Positions 44,238 to 54,909 of a DNA stretch of 64,000 nt are shown one piece after another (the first letter of the stretch is position 1; each line of letters begins with the position of its first letter). A program made the translations under genes and the position numbers. The stretch spans positions 12,710,501-12,774,500 of the forward strand of contig NC_088320.1 in the NCBI RefSeq assembly GCF_910592395.1, in the 5' to 3' direction. The notes beneath the pieces were generated by a model. It saw only the letters and a program-made list of their open reading frames with translations, made no database searches and was not told the DNA's origin. Source of the stretch: Lineus longissimus. Lineage: Eukaryota; Nemertea; Pilidiophora; Heteronemertea; Lineidae.

Positions 44238-45712
44238 ATGGCAGATTATGATCCAATTGATTATGAAAATCCAGCATATGATCCTGATGAAATATATGGT
44301 ACACCTCCAGATGAAACACTTGAAGATAGATTAGAAAGTGGACAAAGAGGAAATGCTATCCTTGAGTCAGAATTGGCTGGAGATGTGCCACAACCTTTAA
44401 ATGAATCTATACTTGCAAGAGAAGACATTATTGATAGAAAAGATAGATTTTTAAATGATTATATGAGAAGAAATAGGCTAAAATTAGTAACTGATAGGAA
44501 CGAAATGTATGCAAGACTAGAGATAGGTGTTGATAGGCATATTTAGTATAGAACATTCAATGATAATCTAATTAGATTAACTCAAGAAAATGTTGACCCA
44601 TATGCATCAAGATCAATAAAAGGAAAAGGTAGAGCTGAATTTCTGAGAAATTTTAGAGAAGTAGATTTACCAGAGAGTTTACCAAAAACAACTGGTGGAA
44701 TTCCCAAGTCAGGAAGTTTTAATGAAATATTGAATCAAGCAGCTGACTCTGGAATTCCATAGTCAATTAGTTTGAATGAAAGATTGAATCAAGCAGCTGA
44801 CTCAAATGTATTACAACAACCAGATGATGAGATTGATATTCAAGAAACTTCATTCATGAATCCTAATATTCAAGCTACACCTAAAGATAGAGTTAAACTT
44901 CAAGATAATGTATTGAAATCAGAAACGCCAGTAAAAACAGGTGATTCAAAATAAGATGAAATTATAAAATATTTCAGAAGAATGTGGCAAAATATTAAAG
45001 AAAAATATTCAAAAATTCGTGAAAGATTAAGAAATAAAATTAGGTATATGAATGAACAAGGAGATGAATTAGAAATGGAACCATTGATTCAACGAGAAGA
45101 AGAAAATTTAAAAGAAGTAGATGAAGCAGAATCAGATGAATTAAATATGTAAAAGAAAGATCGAAAACACATTTTAAAAGATTAGCTGAAAGTTACAGTA
45201 AAACAGTAAATGATGAAAATAATCCCATAGGTGAAAGACTGAAAGCATTATTCGAATTAAAAGGTTTTAAAATTGCAACAATTGTAAGTGCAATTATTTT
45301 GACTATATCTGCAATTGGAGCTAGTATAGGTTCTTTAGTCAAACCTAGTAAAACTAGTAAACCTGGAAAACCTGGAAAACCTGGAAAACCTGACAAAGCT
45401 GACAAACCTGATCAACCTGACAAACCTGATCAACCTGACAAACCAGGAAATAAAATTAAAGAAGGATTAATCAAATTTAAAAATTGGTTACTTTCTCTAG
45501 GAACAAAAGTACTATCTGTGTTACCTGGAATTATTGGAAGTGTCGTTTCTACAGTTTTGAAAGCAGGAGCTTCTGTTGTAGGATTTTTAGCTGAACATTT
45601 GATTATTGCAATAGCAGTGACAATCCTAGTCATCATTCAGGTTTTGATGAATAATGTTGGAACTATTAAACACAAAGCAAATAAAATTTCTAGTAAAATA
45701 AATGAACATTAG
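44238..45712 (+). pseudogene. Acidic protein with KPG/KPDQPD repeat and two membrane helices
   Basis: About 490 codons in one main frame with stops at 44544, 44761 and 44953 and a shift near 45150. It begins with an acidic stretch (DYDPIDYENPAYDPDEIYGT), has two internal near-repeats (GSFNEILNQAADS, LNERLNQAADS), then a helix (IATIVSAIILTISAIGASIG). A KPGKPGKPG...KPDQPDKPDQ run (45345-45452) and a second helix (LPGIIGSVVSTVL and FLAEHLIIAIAVTILVII) follow. The order is that of a membrane fusion or stalk protein, but the family is known to me only by its LPG.IGS..S..F pattern. Confidence 0.5.
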
Positions 45713-46406
45713 ATTTCATAATCAAACTCGTTGTGAATTACCTGTTAGTATAGGTAATTATAAAACAGTAAGAGTTGTAAAGGCTATTATTCCAACCACA
45801 TATTTTAATTTGACAAATACTCATATTGAGTTTAAAGTATCTGAGGAAGACGAAGTGGGAGAAGGAATGTGGAGTATGAAAAATATAAGTATACCAGATG
45901 GATTTTATACTTTTGATAGTTTTAAGAAAGTACATGTATTTGAAGATTTGTTAGATAAACTAGGTCAATCTGGTAAAGTCAAATTTGATTATCTTCCCAA
46001 TTCAGGAAGGACAACTATACAGATGGCTCCAGATGTTATTATTAGGCCAGATCATGATATATGTGAGATGTAAGGATTTTGTGGTGAAGATTATAATTTA
46101 ATATTTCTGCAAAACCAATTTTTGACAAGTAGGCATACTTGTCAATTTTTACCCCATCACGAATACTGTATTTCTTGTAACATAGTTGATACAAACAACA
46201 ATTTTATGAATGGAAAACGTAGTGATATCATTACTACATATGTACCAAAAGGTAAACATTATGGAGACATTGATGAATATACATCATCTGAAAAAGTAGC
46301 TATTCAGTCCTATGATTATACATATATTGAAATACAGATACAAAATCATGAAAATGAAAATATTGAATTTAAATCTGCGTTTAGCGTTAATTTGCTACTA
46401 AAATAA
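45702..46406 (+). pseudogene. Conserved beta-rich structural-type protein
   Basis: Overlaps the previous gene by 11 bp. The start (CELPVSIGNYKTVRVVKAII) is followed by PDGFYTFDSFKK, VKFDYLPNSGRTTIQMAPDV, a stop at 46071, and CQFLPHHEYCISCNIVDTNN. It then has NGKRSDIITTYVPKGKHYGD and a final EIQIQNHENENIEF. The S/N..NGxxSDIL..IPxGxxxGD pattern is shared by a protein that accompanies many virus-like elements and looks like a minor capsid or receptor-binding protein. Role inferred. Confidence 0.55.
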
Positions 46407-46427
46407 TATGTGTCTTTTGATTGAATT

Positions 46428-46440
46428 AGACTTATAATAA
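46428..46440 (+). promoter_or_regulatory. Start-fused TATA-like motif
   Basis: GACTTATAATAA abuts the ATG at 46441, a shorter version of the motif before other genes. Confidence 0.5.
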
Positions 46441-46895
46441 ATGGATGAAGTAGATTTTATTGAAGTAGATAACTTTAGGCTTGAAAAAATTCAAGATAAA
46501 ATCAATGAAATAGAATTGGGAATAATTAAACGAAGAAAATTACATAACAGATATAAAAAATCAAGTAAAGTATTACATGGATGTGAAATTACAATGTATA
46601 TTACTGGTGTAACAATAGCATCAATTGGTGCTACAACTGTAATTGGGAATGTTGTCAGTATTCCAATTACTGCTATTTGTACTGTGTTAGGTTTAACTGG
46701 AAAAATTGTAGTTCCTAGATTACAGAAAAATCGAAAAAACACCTTGAAAAAGTGAATTTGATGAAATCTAGTTTAGATTCAATAAACAATTTACTGTCCA
46801 AAGCTCTCGATAACGGAAGTATCTCAAAAAGTGAATTTGAGGAAATGATATTCAATTCGAAAGAATCTGAAATGACTTCAGATTCATCAGTTTAG
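46441..46895 (+). pseudogene. Small membrane protein with C-terminal helical segment
   Basis: MDEVDFIEVDNFRLEK, a helix-rich charged part, a hydrophobic pair (MYITGVTIASIGATTVIG, SIPITAICTVLGLTG) with a Pro between. After a frameshift near 46755 comes SLDSINNLLSKALDNGSISK, ending at TAG 46893. The NLLSKAL...ISxxEF pattern is seen at the end of a membrane protein family common in invertebrate genomes, so a host or virus origin is possible. A virion membrane role is only a guess. Confidence 0.5.
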
Positions 46896-46974
46896 ACTGT
46901 TTGGACTTTTAAAGTGTCTGAGACAAAAGTAGTGATTGAATTTAATCTTATTGGATGAAAACTATCCAATAAAG

Positions 46975-47250
46975 TTAAATTTTATCCAAATTTGTCAAAT
47001 TAAAATAACCAACTTTGTAATATCTTAGGTCAATAATTGACAAATCTAGCCAATGATTATAGCATATATGCCCAAATATGTTATTTTTAATTAAGTATCT
47101 ATTTGAATCAAGTAAACATGTGTAATTCATTGGAAAATCAGTAATATTTATAGGTGTTTTATGTGGTCTAAACTGTAAACCTGTTAGAATGACATTTGTT
47201 GTAAATGATATACAAAGGAGACTGATTAGTACAATGATTCTTTTATCCAT
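46975..47250 (-). CDS. Short secreted or membrane protein, opposite strand
   Basis: Ninety-one codons, intact. It starts MDKRIIVLISLLCISFTTNV, a signal peptide or N-terminal anchor, followed by an Asn/Thr-rich domain with two Cys (MNYTCLLDSN, HICYNHWLDLS). The minus-strand start is preceded by TATAAATAAA. It is the last gene of the AT-rich element. Unrecognised; a secreted accessory protein would fit. Confidence 0.5.
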   Translation of the reverse strand: MDKRIIVLISLLCISFTTNVILTGLQFRPHKTPINITDFPMNYTCLLDSNRYLIKNNIFGHICYNHWLDLSIIDLRYYKVGYFNLTNLDKI

Positions 47251-47266
47251 TTTATTTATAGAAAAA
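47251..47266 (-). promoter_or_regulatory. Start-fused TATA motif on minus strand
   Basis: TTTCTATAAATAAA abuts the ATG of the minus-strand gene ending at 46975. It is the same motif as the plus-strand genes. Confidence 0.6.
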
Positions 47267-47448
47267 TCTAATTTTTCAACTTTTTTGAATTTTTTTAATT
47301 ACATCAAATTTTTTCAACTTTTCAACTTTTCTGATTTTGACAACTTTGAACGTTTATTCATTTGAACAATTTTGATAACTTTTGTGATTTTTTAACGTTC
47401 TGATTTTCAAGGATTATAGGATTATTGAGTCAGGATGTAAGGTAAGAG

Positions 47449-47540
47449 GATTCTTGAGTCAATGGTATCATAGTAGGATTCTTGAGTCAATGGTATCATA
47501 GTAGGATTCTTGAGTCAATGGTATCATAGTAGGATTCTAT
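47449..47540 (+). repeat. 28-bp tandem repeat, three and a half units
   Basis: AGGATTCTTGAGTCAATGGT followed by ATCATAGT repeats three times nearly exactly and once partly. It marks the right flank of the AT-rich element. Confidence 0.9.
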
Positions 47541-47699
47541 GGTCAGAGTTGTTATGTAAATGAGTTGACTGAAGTATCCTATGTGATTGAGTTGACTGAA
47601 GGTTGACTGTGTTTGGTTTTGACTGGGGATGACTTGTGAGTTCAAACTGTCACTTTTATACTACTGAATGAGTAATAACATAATTCGTAAGAATACAAT

Positions 47700-48100
47700 A
47701 GGACACATTTTTACAGGGCTCATTTGATTTTCCACTTCTACACCATCAGTTGCTTTATGCATGAAACTTTTTCCAATGAAACATGGAAACTTTCCTCAAA
47801 GAAGACACAGAGAAGCATGAAACTTGGAAGTGTTTCACTGAGATATGCTTCGCGCGTGTCCGTCTAACGGATAACAGGTCTAGACCGGGATTAAACGTTA
47901 TTCTTGACACCATAACACTCGACTGCGGGGTGCTGGTAACTGATTATTTGGGCACATGATGATATGATCATCCGGCTTGCTAATGCATCTTAACATGTAC
48001 CCAACCACTTTATTACTCAAGTTACACAATGTCCCGGTAAGTGATACAGCTTCACCTTATACGCATACGCATAGGTCATTGGACAAGCCACTTTACTTGG
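47700..48100. other. No recognisable gene; hAT-like end motif
   Basis: TTTTTACAGGGCT at 47707 matches the inward-facing motif inside the 25.3-26.6 kb insertion (near 25888). No other support. Confidence 0.35.
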
Positions 48101-50420
48101 TAGTATGTCTTAAGAGGATGTATGGCTTTGGGTGTAGCACTTTACCTTGATACCAGACAGACACAGACATGAGACAGTCACAGTAAAACCCAAGCCTAAG
48201 GGATGGACATTATCGCTTAGTGCTCCTGCAGAGACCGTCACATCTCTTTACTATGGAGTTGCGATACTGATACGTGACAGTCACAGCATAACCTGAGCGT
48301 AATGGATGGGCATGAATGTTGGTTGTTCCTAAAGATACAGTCACATCCCGTCTTCATCAAGGATTAGCTGTGACGCCGACCGACGTGAGACAGTCCACAA
48401 CATAGACAATTTTAATGGGTGGGCATGGCTGCTAATTGTTTCGAAGCAGCTCGCCACATCCTGTCTTACCTAAATAGAGTTGTGTCCATGTGACAGACAC
48501 ACCTTAGCCTAAGCCTGAGGGGTGGGCATGCTTGCTGTTTGTTAATGAAGGGAAACCGCATCCTGTCTTTTCTTTGGAATTGTGACACTCCCCCCCCCCC
48601 CCCACGCACACACACATAAGTTGTCATAGCTTAACTTAAGGTTATGGGGTGAGCATGATTGCTGATTGTTCATAGTCACATCACGTCCTAAGGTTTTGTA
48701 AGTGGAGTGATGGCACCGAAATGAAACAGTTACAGCAAACACAAGCAATACCGTCATATCTTGTCTTTATGATGATGGAGTTGTGACACTGACACGAGAC
48801 AGTCCTATCATTACCCAACCTAAGGGGTGGACATGGTCGCTAAGTGTTCCTGCAGACACCGTCACATCCCGTCGTTTCTATGAAGAAATGGACGTGGTTG
48901 CTGATTGTTCCTGATATGAAACAGTCACATCATTCACAAACGGAGTATGTTCCATTCAGTCATTACTATGGAGTTGTGACACGAGACCTAAGATGAATGG
49001 ATGAGCATGATTATTTTTGTTCCTAAAAAGGAGACCGTCACATCTCGTCTTTGCCATGGAGTTGTGACCCTGACGTTACGCATTCACAGCATAAATCAAG
49101 TCTAAAGGATAGCCATGATTGTTTAGTGATTGTTCGGTGGAGACCGTCACATATCGTCATCTTTACTATGAAGTTGTGAAACTGCCATATGAGACAGTTG
49201 CAACATAACCTAGGCCTATGAAATGGGTATAATTGCTGATTGTTCATGTGGTGACCCTCATATCACGTCTTACATGTCCCATGGAGTTGTAACACTAACA
49301 CGACAGTTACAGCATAACCGTCCGATTTGTTTTGTGACGGTTGTAGCATCGATATGAAACAATCACAGCATATACAAGCAGAGACTGTCCCATCCTGCCT
49401 CAATATTATGGCGTTGTGTCACGGACACAAGACAGTCTCAACCCAACCTAAGCCTTACGGATGGTCATGTATGATTGGTTCCTTGATCCTGAAGAGACAG
49501 TGACATTTCGTATTTAGTATAGAGTTGAGACCCTGACTTAAGACATTCACAGTAAAGAGTGAGTCTAAAGGGTGAGCATGATTGTTCAGTTATTATTCCT
49601 TAGGAGACCCTATCATCCCGTCTTTACCAAGGAGTTGTGACACCGACAGTCGTGAGACGGTCCCATCATAAACCAAGTCTAAAAGGGTGGGTAAAGCTGC
49701 TGATTGATTATGAAGATATCGTAACAACCTGTCTTTCCTAAGCAGTTGTAACCCTGACATACATGACATAAGAGAGGCACAGCAGAACGTAAGCCTGGGC
49801 GGCCGTACAGGCTTGATGACTGATAACTCTTGAATGGACAACCACATCCTGTTTTTATTTTTGAGGTAAGCCTATGGGGTGATTATTGCTGATTATTCCT
49901 GAAACGACAGTCACATCATCACGTAATATTTCTTGTAGGAGGAGTTGTGACTCCAATATAAAACAGTCACAGGATAACAAAAGTCTCAAGGGTGGGCATG
50001 ATTTTCATTGTTCACGGAGTGACCGTCACATTTCTTTACTATGGAGTTGTGACCCCGACATGAGATTTTCAATAAAATGACAGCATGACTGCTGACTGTT
50101 CCTGAAAGACGGTCACATCTTTTCATTTCCTAAAAGTGGAGTTGTGACCACACCGGGAGACCATGTTAGGATATAATCACAGCATAACGAATGGCCAAGG
50201 GATGGCCATAATTGCTGTTTTTTCCTGAAGAGACAGTCACATCCCATATTTAAGAGCATTAACCTAAGCTATGTGCATAGTTGCTAGTGGTTCATGCAGG
50301 GACAATCTCATAGCATACCGTATTAGCGGAGCTGTGATACTAACATGAGACTGTCATGGCATAACGTAGTCGACTCAGTGGCGGGGAAAAGTCTGACTGT
50401 GCCCATGGAGAGAGTCATGC
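48100..50420 (+). repeat. Diverged long tandem array, unit about 100-120 bp
   Basis: Twenty or so irregular units share GAGTTGTGAC, GACAGTCACAGCATAACC, TAAG(C/T)CTAAGGG(A/G)TGG, GATTGTTC and AGACAGTCACATC, always in that order. Units are diverged and differ in length. Open frames inside are not conserved between units, so it does not encode protein. A C12 tract is at about 48591-48603. Confidence 0.8.
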
Positions 50421-50534
50421 ATGCGTGCTAAGTTGTGACAGGGAGCATAAAACACGAGCTATGGGTGCTTCCATGTCCCGTTTTGAATACACAAAATAAA
50501 CCAACGATGACAATTTTGAAAAAAGCTGAATATT

Positions 50535-50740
50535 GTAAACGCAGCAATAAGTGGCCTACTCGGGCAGTCAGAAAAGGCCTGTAAATTTTTATCCATTCAT
50601 GATAAGTCGAAGCGTGGTAAAAGCTAACTTGGTCCATTGAAATGCAACTCTTGCTTTTGATACGATGTATCAATCAAAATACAGGCCTTTTCTAATTTCC
50701 CGCAACAGCCACTTATTGCAACTATTACAGTATTTGCAGG
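50535..50740. mobile_element. Short inverted-repeat element
   Basis: GCAATAAGTGGC and GAAAAGGCCTGTA on the left are mirrored by TACAGGCCTTTTC and GCCACTTATTGC on the right, with about 45-bp arms around 100 bp of loop. Confidence 0.65.
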
Positions 50741-50973
50741 CATTCATAAGAAGTATTATCTGATGACTGGGTTATTAATTCCTTAATAACATCCTGTTTC
50801 GGGATTTAGGAAGTGGTAGCAACCTATCTTGTACAAAAGTTCAATTTCAAATCAATCCTTACGCAAGTTGCATGTCGGAGTTTTATCTAGAATAGATCTT
50901 GGTCAGTCCATCCAGGCAGTATGGCCTGCTGAAGGGCGGTCTGAGCCAAGCAGTTGGCAAAAAGTGGGTCTAG

Positions 50974-51360
50974 ATGGTTAAAAGTTTAACCTGTGTGCCT
51001 AAAGAAGACACGTGAAATAAGAGAGGTTGAAACAGCTGGACAGTATAGGAAATAAGTATACGGAGGGAAATAGTATTTAAATGACGGGTAAAATTATCGA
51101 GAAGTGACGATGACAACCCGGTCACACCCGACCTCGTGGTCGTAAAAACATTTGTACGTGTCGATGTACGCAGTGTCGCCGTATGCACTGTGCATGTGTG
51201 TAGGAAGCTGTGCTGAGATGCCCGTCGAGCATAATGGGAGCCGAATCGTTGTGTAGCCGTAGTATCAGTCGGAGTCAGGAGGAAAGAGTTGATCTGATTG
51301 TTGACTTTGTGGTGCAGTAATAGTTTTTGATATTCGTATCGTGTGTACATGCTCTATAGA
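50974..51360 (+). repeat. BEL/Pao LTR or leader region
   Basis: Begins with the palindrome GGTTAAAAGTTTAACC and precedes the Gag start at 51384. About 125 bp of it recurs inverted at 4355-4482. The 3' boundary and primer-binding site are not clear, so I mark it as LTR-like only. Confidence 0.5.
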
Positions 51361-51383
51361 CACTAATCCAAGCAGGCCTAACC

Positions 51384-52735
51384 ATGGAAAAGGCACGTAT
51401 GAAGCAACTGAAGAAGCAGAAATCAAATGCGAAGAGGGCATACACTAGACAAAAATAAAAAATTCCTTGTGAAACTTTATGAGGAAGATGTGGATGAGGC
51501 AGAGGTGATTGAAGATTTTGAGAAACTGACTGGAAAGCATGGAAAAATCGAGGAAAGAAAAGCCGAAAAATGAAGTTGCAATGGCGGTTAGCGGTTCCGA
51601 CCAGGAAGTGGAATTGTCGATGAAAGAATTGAAAAAAGATATAAGCGAAATCGAGGCAGAAATAAGAGAAATCGAAAAGTCAATGTCGAGTACGAGTGGG
51701 AAAAAACAGGAAGTTCAGGACTTCGTTACCAAAAGGCCAGTTGTAACAACGGAGTGTAAGAACTCAGCAACAGCTGTTGCTATTTCGAAAGTTGAGGAGC
51801 AAGAGACAACGCTAGGTTATAGGAAACTACCAGAGAAAGACGGATATAAGGCAACGGGGAAGCGAGAGAATACTCCTGCATGATCTAAAGAGGAGAGCAG
51901 TTATTTAGGCCCATCTAACAAGCATCCATTGAATCCAGGAGCAACACCCTTTACTTCCATGCCAGTGTATACAAGTACCCCAGCAGGTAAACCAGAGCAG
52001 GGATATCGATCACACTCCACTTCTGAAATATTTGGTCCGACTAGGCACCTTTCACGAGTGAATATCCCAAAGTTTTCGGGGGATAAGCGACAGTATCTGC
52101 GTTGGAAAGCAGCATTTGATGCATGTGTGGATCAGGCAGCATGCAGCCCAGAGTACAAGTTACTGAGATTGAGGGAATCATTGCAAGGAGAAGCCTTAAA
52201 AGTCGTAGAGGGGTTAGGACACTCAGCGGCGGCTTACAATACAGCTATGGTGAGGCTAGAAAGGAAATTTGGAGGTGAGAGACGACAGATCAAGTTACGC
52301 TTTGACGAGTTAGAAAATTTCAAACCGATGCGAGAAGGCTATGCTCGCGACTTGGAGAAATTTGCTGAACTGTTAGACGCGTTGACTGTGAACTTGTATA
52401 ATCGGGGATGGAGGCTGAACTTGGTCGCGGATCGTTGTTCTTTGCACTTCAGAAGAAGCTGAATGAAAACTTGCTAATATGATACCAGAGATGGATGAGA
52501 GAGTATCAGCTCCAAGAATGTGTGGAAACGTTGAGGGAGTTTATCAACCAAGAATCAATGGACCAGATAGCAGCGGCGGAAACAATCAAAGGAATTGAGC
52601 ATCCTAAGCACACACAGGGGAATAATTAAAAGGAAAAAGATAAGGCCAGGAGTAGTTCAAAGTTTAAAGTTACTGGAAGTACTACAGGTACGCCTAGTGC
52701 CTATTTTAGCAAAGAAAGAAAGAAGTGTTAGGTGT
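51384..52735 (+). pseudogene. BEL/Pao retrotransposon Gag, broken
   Basis: Starts MEKARMKQLKKQKSNAKRAY, continues VIEDFEKLTGKHGKIEE, a coiled-coil charged region, then HLSRVNIPKFSGDKRQYLRW and LLRLRESLQGEALKVVEGLG, DELENFKPMREG. It ends in shifted frames with YQLQECVETLREF and IKGIEHPKHTQG. This is the DUF1759-type Gag of BEL/Pao elements. The zinc knuckles and Pol are missing. The sequence ends near 52735, where the candidate spliced gene on the other strand begins. Frameshifts near 51455, 51540, 51885 and 52440. Confidence 0.75.
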
Positions 52736-52791
52736 TTATAAGATAAGTGGCTAAAGGGAGACAATAGTGAGGTACAATGAATGATAAATAC

Positions 52792-52896
52792 CTTTGTATA
52801 AAACTCGAGGGTCACCCTACGCAACTCTGCGGTGAGACTAGCCGGGTCGCTTTCCCATTCACCTTGTAAGGTGAGAAGCACATCCCGCCACTCATT
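52792..52896 (-). CDS. Candidate exon D of minus-strand gene
   Basis: A 105-nt open segment bounded by ACCTTACAG on the upstream side and GTATTT downstream. It encodes NEWRDVLLTLQGEWESDPAS and LTAELRRVTLEFYTK, a charged helical peptide. Length is a multiple of three. Family not recognised. Joined in order with the other candidate exons upstream to 54475. Confidence 0.5.
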
Positions 52897-52993
52897 CTGT
52901 AAGGTAAAAAAAGGGGGCAATAAGAGTAAACCTTGAGTTGTAATAAAAATTATGACCACTTGCACAATCTGTGGAGAAATATCATCAACTCAC

Positions 52994-53215
52994 CACGGGT
53001 ATGGGTAGACCACACAGGGCAGATTCAACATTACCGCTGCCGCAAGTCGAGTTTCTGGCTCTGGCACTAGAGCTGAGAGGATGTAATCAGCTTTCTGTCT
53101 TTTTTTCTTAAGATGGGAGTCATCACTGCAGCTCTCTGCCTTTTTTGAACTCCCTACCCATGAGGCTGGACCGCGCGGTTTTTGGTCAAGGGCAACGTTC
53201 TTCTCATTCCTTAGC
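52994..53215 (-). CDS. Candidate exon C of minus-strand gene
   Basis: Open region between TGCAG and GTGAGT encoding RNEKNVALDQKPRGPASWVG and KKKRQKADYILSALVPEPE, with a basic KKKRQK patch. The phases on both sides do not fit exons B and D perfectly, so a shift or another exon is needed. The whole gene may be a pseudogene. Confidence 0.4.
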
Positions 53216-53331
53216 CTGCAGTGTGAGTTGAACATGTTTGTTTATGTTGTACCTATATTCAAATTGCACAATAGGATATCAATTAAAATGCGGGGAATTA
53301 GACATATTGGAACAAATGTTGGAAAGCTTAC

Positions 53332-53433
53332 CTCATTGTTTACAGCTACCAGACTTGCCCTTATCTCAGCGTGAAGTTCATCTTGGGAAAAAGAAATGTC
53401 ACTGATGAAGGCTTCAGCATTCTCTCCACTACA
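53332..53433 (-). CDS. Candidate exon B of minus-strand gene
   Basis: In-frame open segment CSGENAEAFISDISFSQDEL and HAEIRASLVAVNNE, ending at a GTAAGC donor. The phase-compatible acceptor reads TTATTTTCGG, where TTTTCAG would be expected, so the splice site looks mutated. An alternative acceptor TGTAG sits 5 bases inside but is out of phase. Confidence 0.45.
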
Positions 53434-53491
53434 CCGAAAATAAAATGAAAGTGGGTTAGTTAATTCAGAAAGATTAGATTAGATAACTTAC

Positions 53492-53571
53492 AATAACAAT
53501 ATCCTGGTAGATGTTATACAAATACTGCACATTCTCGTTTCTACCCATCGGATTAAGTCGATGCAGATACC
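53492..53571 (-). CDS. Candidate exon of minus-strand gene
   Basis: Eighty nucleotides between CCTATTTTTAG and GTAAGT encode YLHRLNPMGRNENVQYLYNI and YQDIVI. Both splice sites are canonical and the next exon continues in the same phase if the mutated acceptor is used. Confidence 0.5.
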
Positions 53572-53732
53572 CTAAAAATAGGTTGAAAAAACACACAAAA
53601 GCCCCAGTTGGAAAAGTTCATCGTTGTATGATGTACTTATTTCCAAAGTGTCAACTTTGATTTGCATTTCTATGCCTTTTTTTATATTTTGGAATGTTTG
53701 TTTCATGAGTCGATACTATTTGAAACACGGGT

Positions 53733-54475
53733 TGAACATGTTATTGTGCCTCATCAGCATCAGAGTCTGACTCATCATCATCATCATCACCATCACCATC
53801 TCCGTTGTCACCAACACTTCAAGTATTGCGTGCAGCAATACAGTTACCACCAGGGTGCACCCCTATTAGGATTCTTTTTTCTTGTGCTCGCCTACCGCTA
53901 AAAAAAGACTGATGAAAGGTGATATCTTCAGGGGAATCATGCACGTTTAATGGATATGGTAGTGGTGCAGTATTCTCCTGACAGTAGCGATCTCCGACAT
54001 CCGAAGGTATGGGTGTATTGCCCTGCAATACAAGACTCCTTAGAATCGGGTGATCACCTTCGGGCCTGCTTCTTTCCCCTTGCTTCTCCCTCTGATCAAA
54101 ATCAATTTGCCGCTCAGGTGATTGTCTTCTAAGGTTCAAATGAGCGGTGGAAGTTGCTGCCTCTTGTGAGGTGTGAATAACCTCAGCGTTATCCCGCTCC
54201 ATTTCAGGCAAAGCTTCGACTATCGGTTCGCATATCATTTCCAGAACCCTCTGAAGGAGAATATCTTCGTAGATTTTCCGGGTCTGGAGAGGATCAAGAC
54301 ACAACTGACCATTCGCAAAAGACGAGAGCATTTTGTGACAAGTTTGAAACTGCTCGAATATTTTGCTTTCCAATTCATTTTCATCACCAATGGGCGCAGC
54401 AAGAGCAGGAGAAGCTCGCGCTGTCTGATATTCTTTTGACTGTCGCCCATGTTCGCTTGTGTCACACTTGCCCAC
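53733..54475 (-). CDS. Candidate 5' exon: acidic-tailed hydrophilic protein
   Basis: The longest intact open frame of its region (218 codons from 54475), starting MGKCDTSEHGRQSKEYQTAR. It has a helical stretch IFEQFQTCHKMLSSFANGQL and CLDPLQTRKIYEDILLQRVL, a Glu/Gln-rich middle and RRAQEKRILIGVHPGGN. After one TGA at 53819 the same frame continues as an acidic run GDGDDDDDDESDSDADE to 53733. The family is not recognised. Downstream minus-strand exons make a spliced gene likely. Confidence 0.45.
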
Positions 54476-54900
54476 TTAGGAGTTAAGATGTCCCGATAAA
54501 ATATCCATCAACTCTGAAATACCTGCTGTATCGTGCGTCACAGGTAAACCAGCAATCGGGTTTGATATAGGTTGCACGCAATACTCGGCCGAGTTCGTAG
54601 AAAGTACGCAACATGAGGACACACCGAGACCTTCATGAAACCCCTGTTAGTATTTATTCGGTAAGCCAGATGGGAAAAAAGGGAACAATACAGTAGATTA
54701 TAAAATACTTTTCAATCTATATTAAACCTGTTCTATTGGATGAATGCAAACACGTTCTTGTCCTGATGATGTGCGCATGCAATGTGACCTCAATATTGAT
54801 TTCCATTAAATTACGTGTGTGTTTGCCTAATCTGGTTAGAAAGAAACAACACAATCATTTTATTAAATGTGTTTACGTCTATCAAGCATCTGCGCTTGGC
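54476..54900. other. No recognisable gene
   Basis: About 425 bp upstream of the candidate minus-strand gene. Nothing supported. Confidence 0.35.
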
Positions 54901-54909
54901 AAATGCAAA

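Noticed and set aside
35000-47720. Short inverted TGTCCTATT pair as terminal repeats of the AT-rich element
   Set aside because: The match (near 35037 and 47698) is only 8-9 bp and is not flanked by a target duplication, so it may be chance.
53780-53815. ATC/ACC microsatellite as a coding His tract
   Set aside because: On the plus strand it gives His runs, but on the minus strand it extends the acidic end of a better supported frame.
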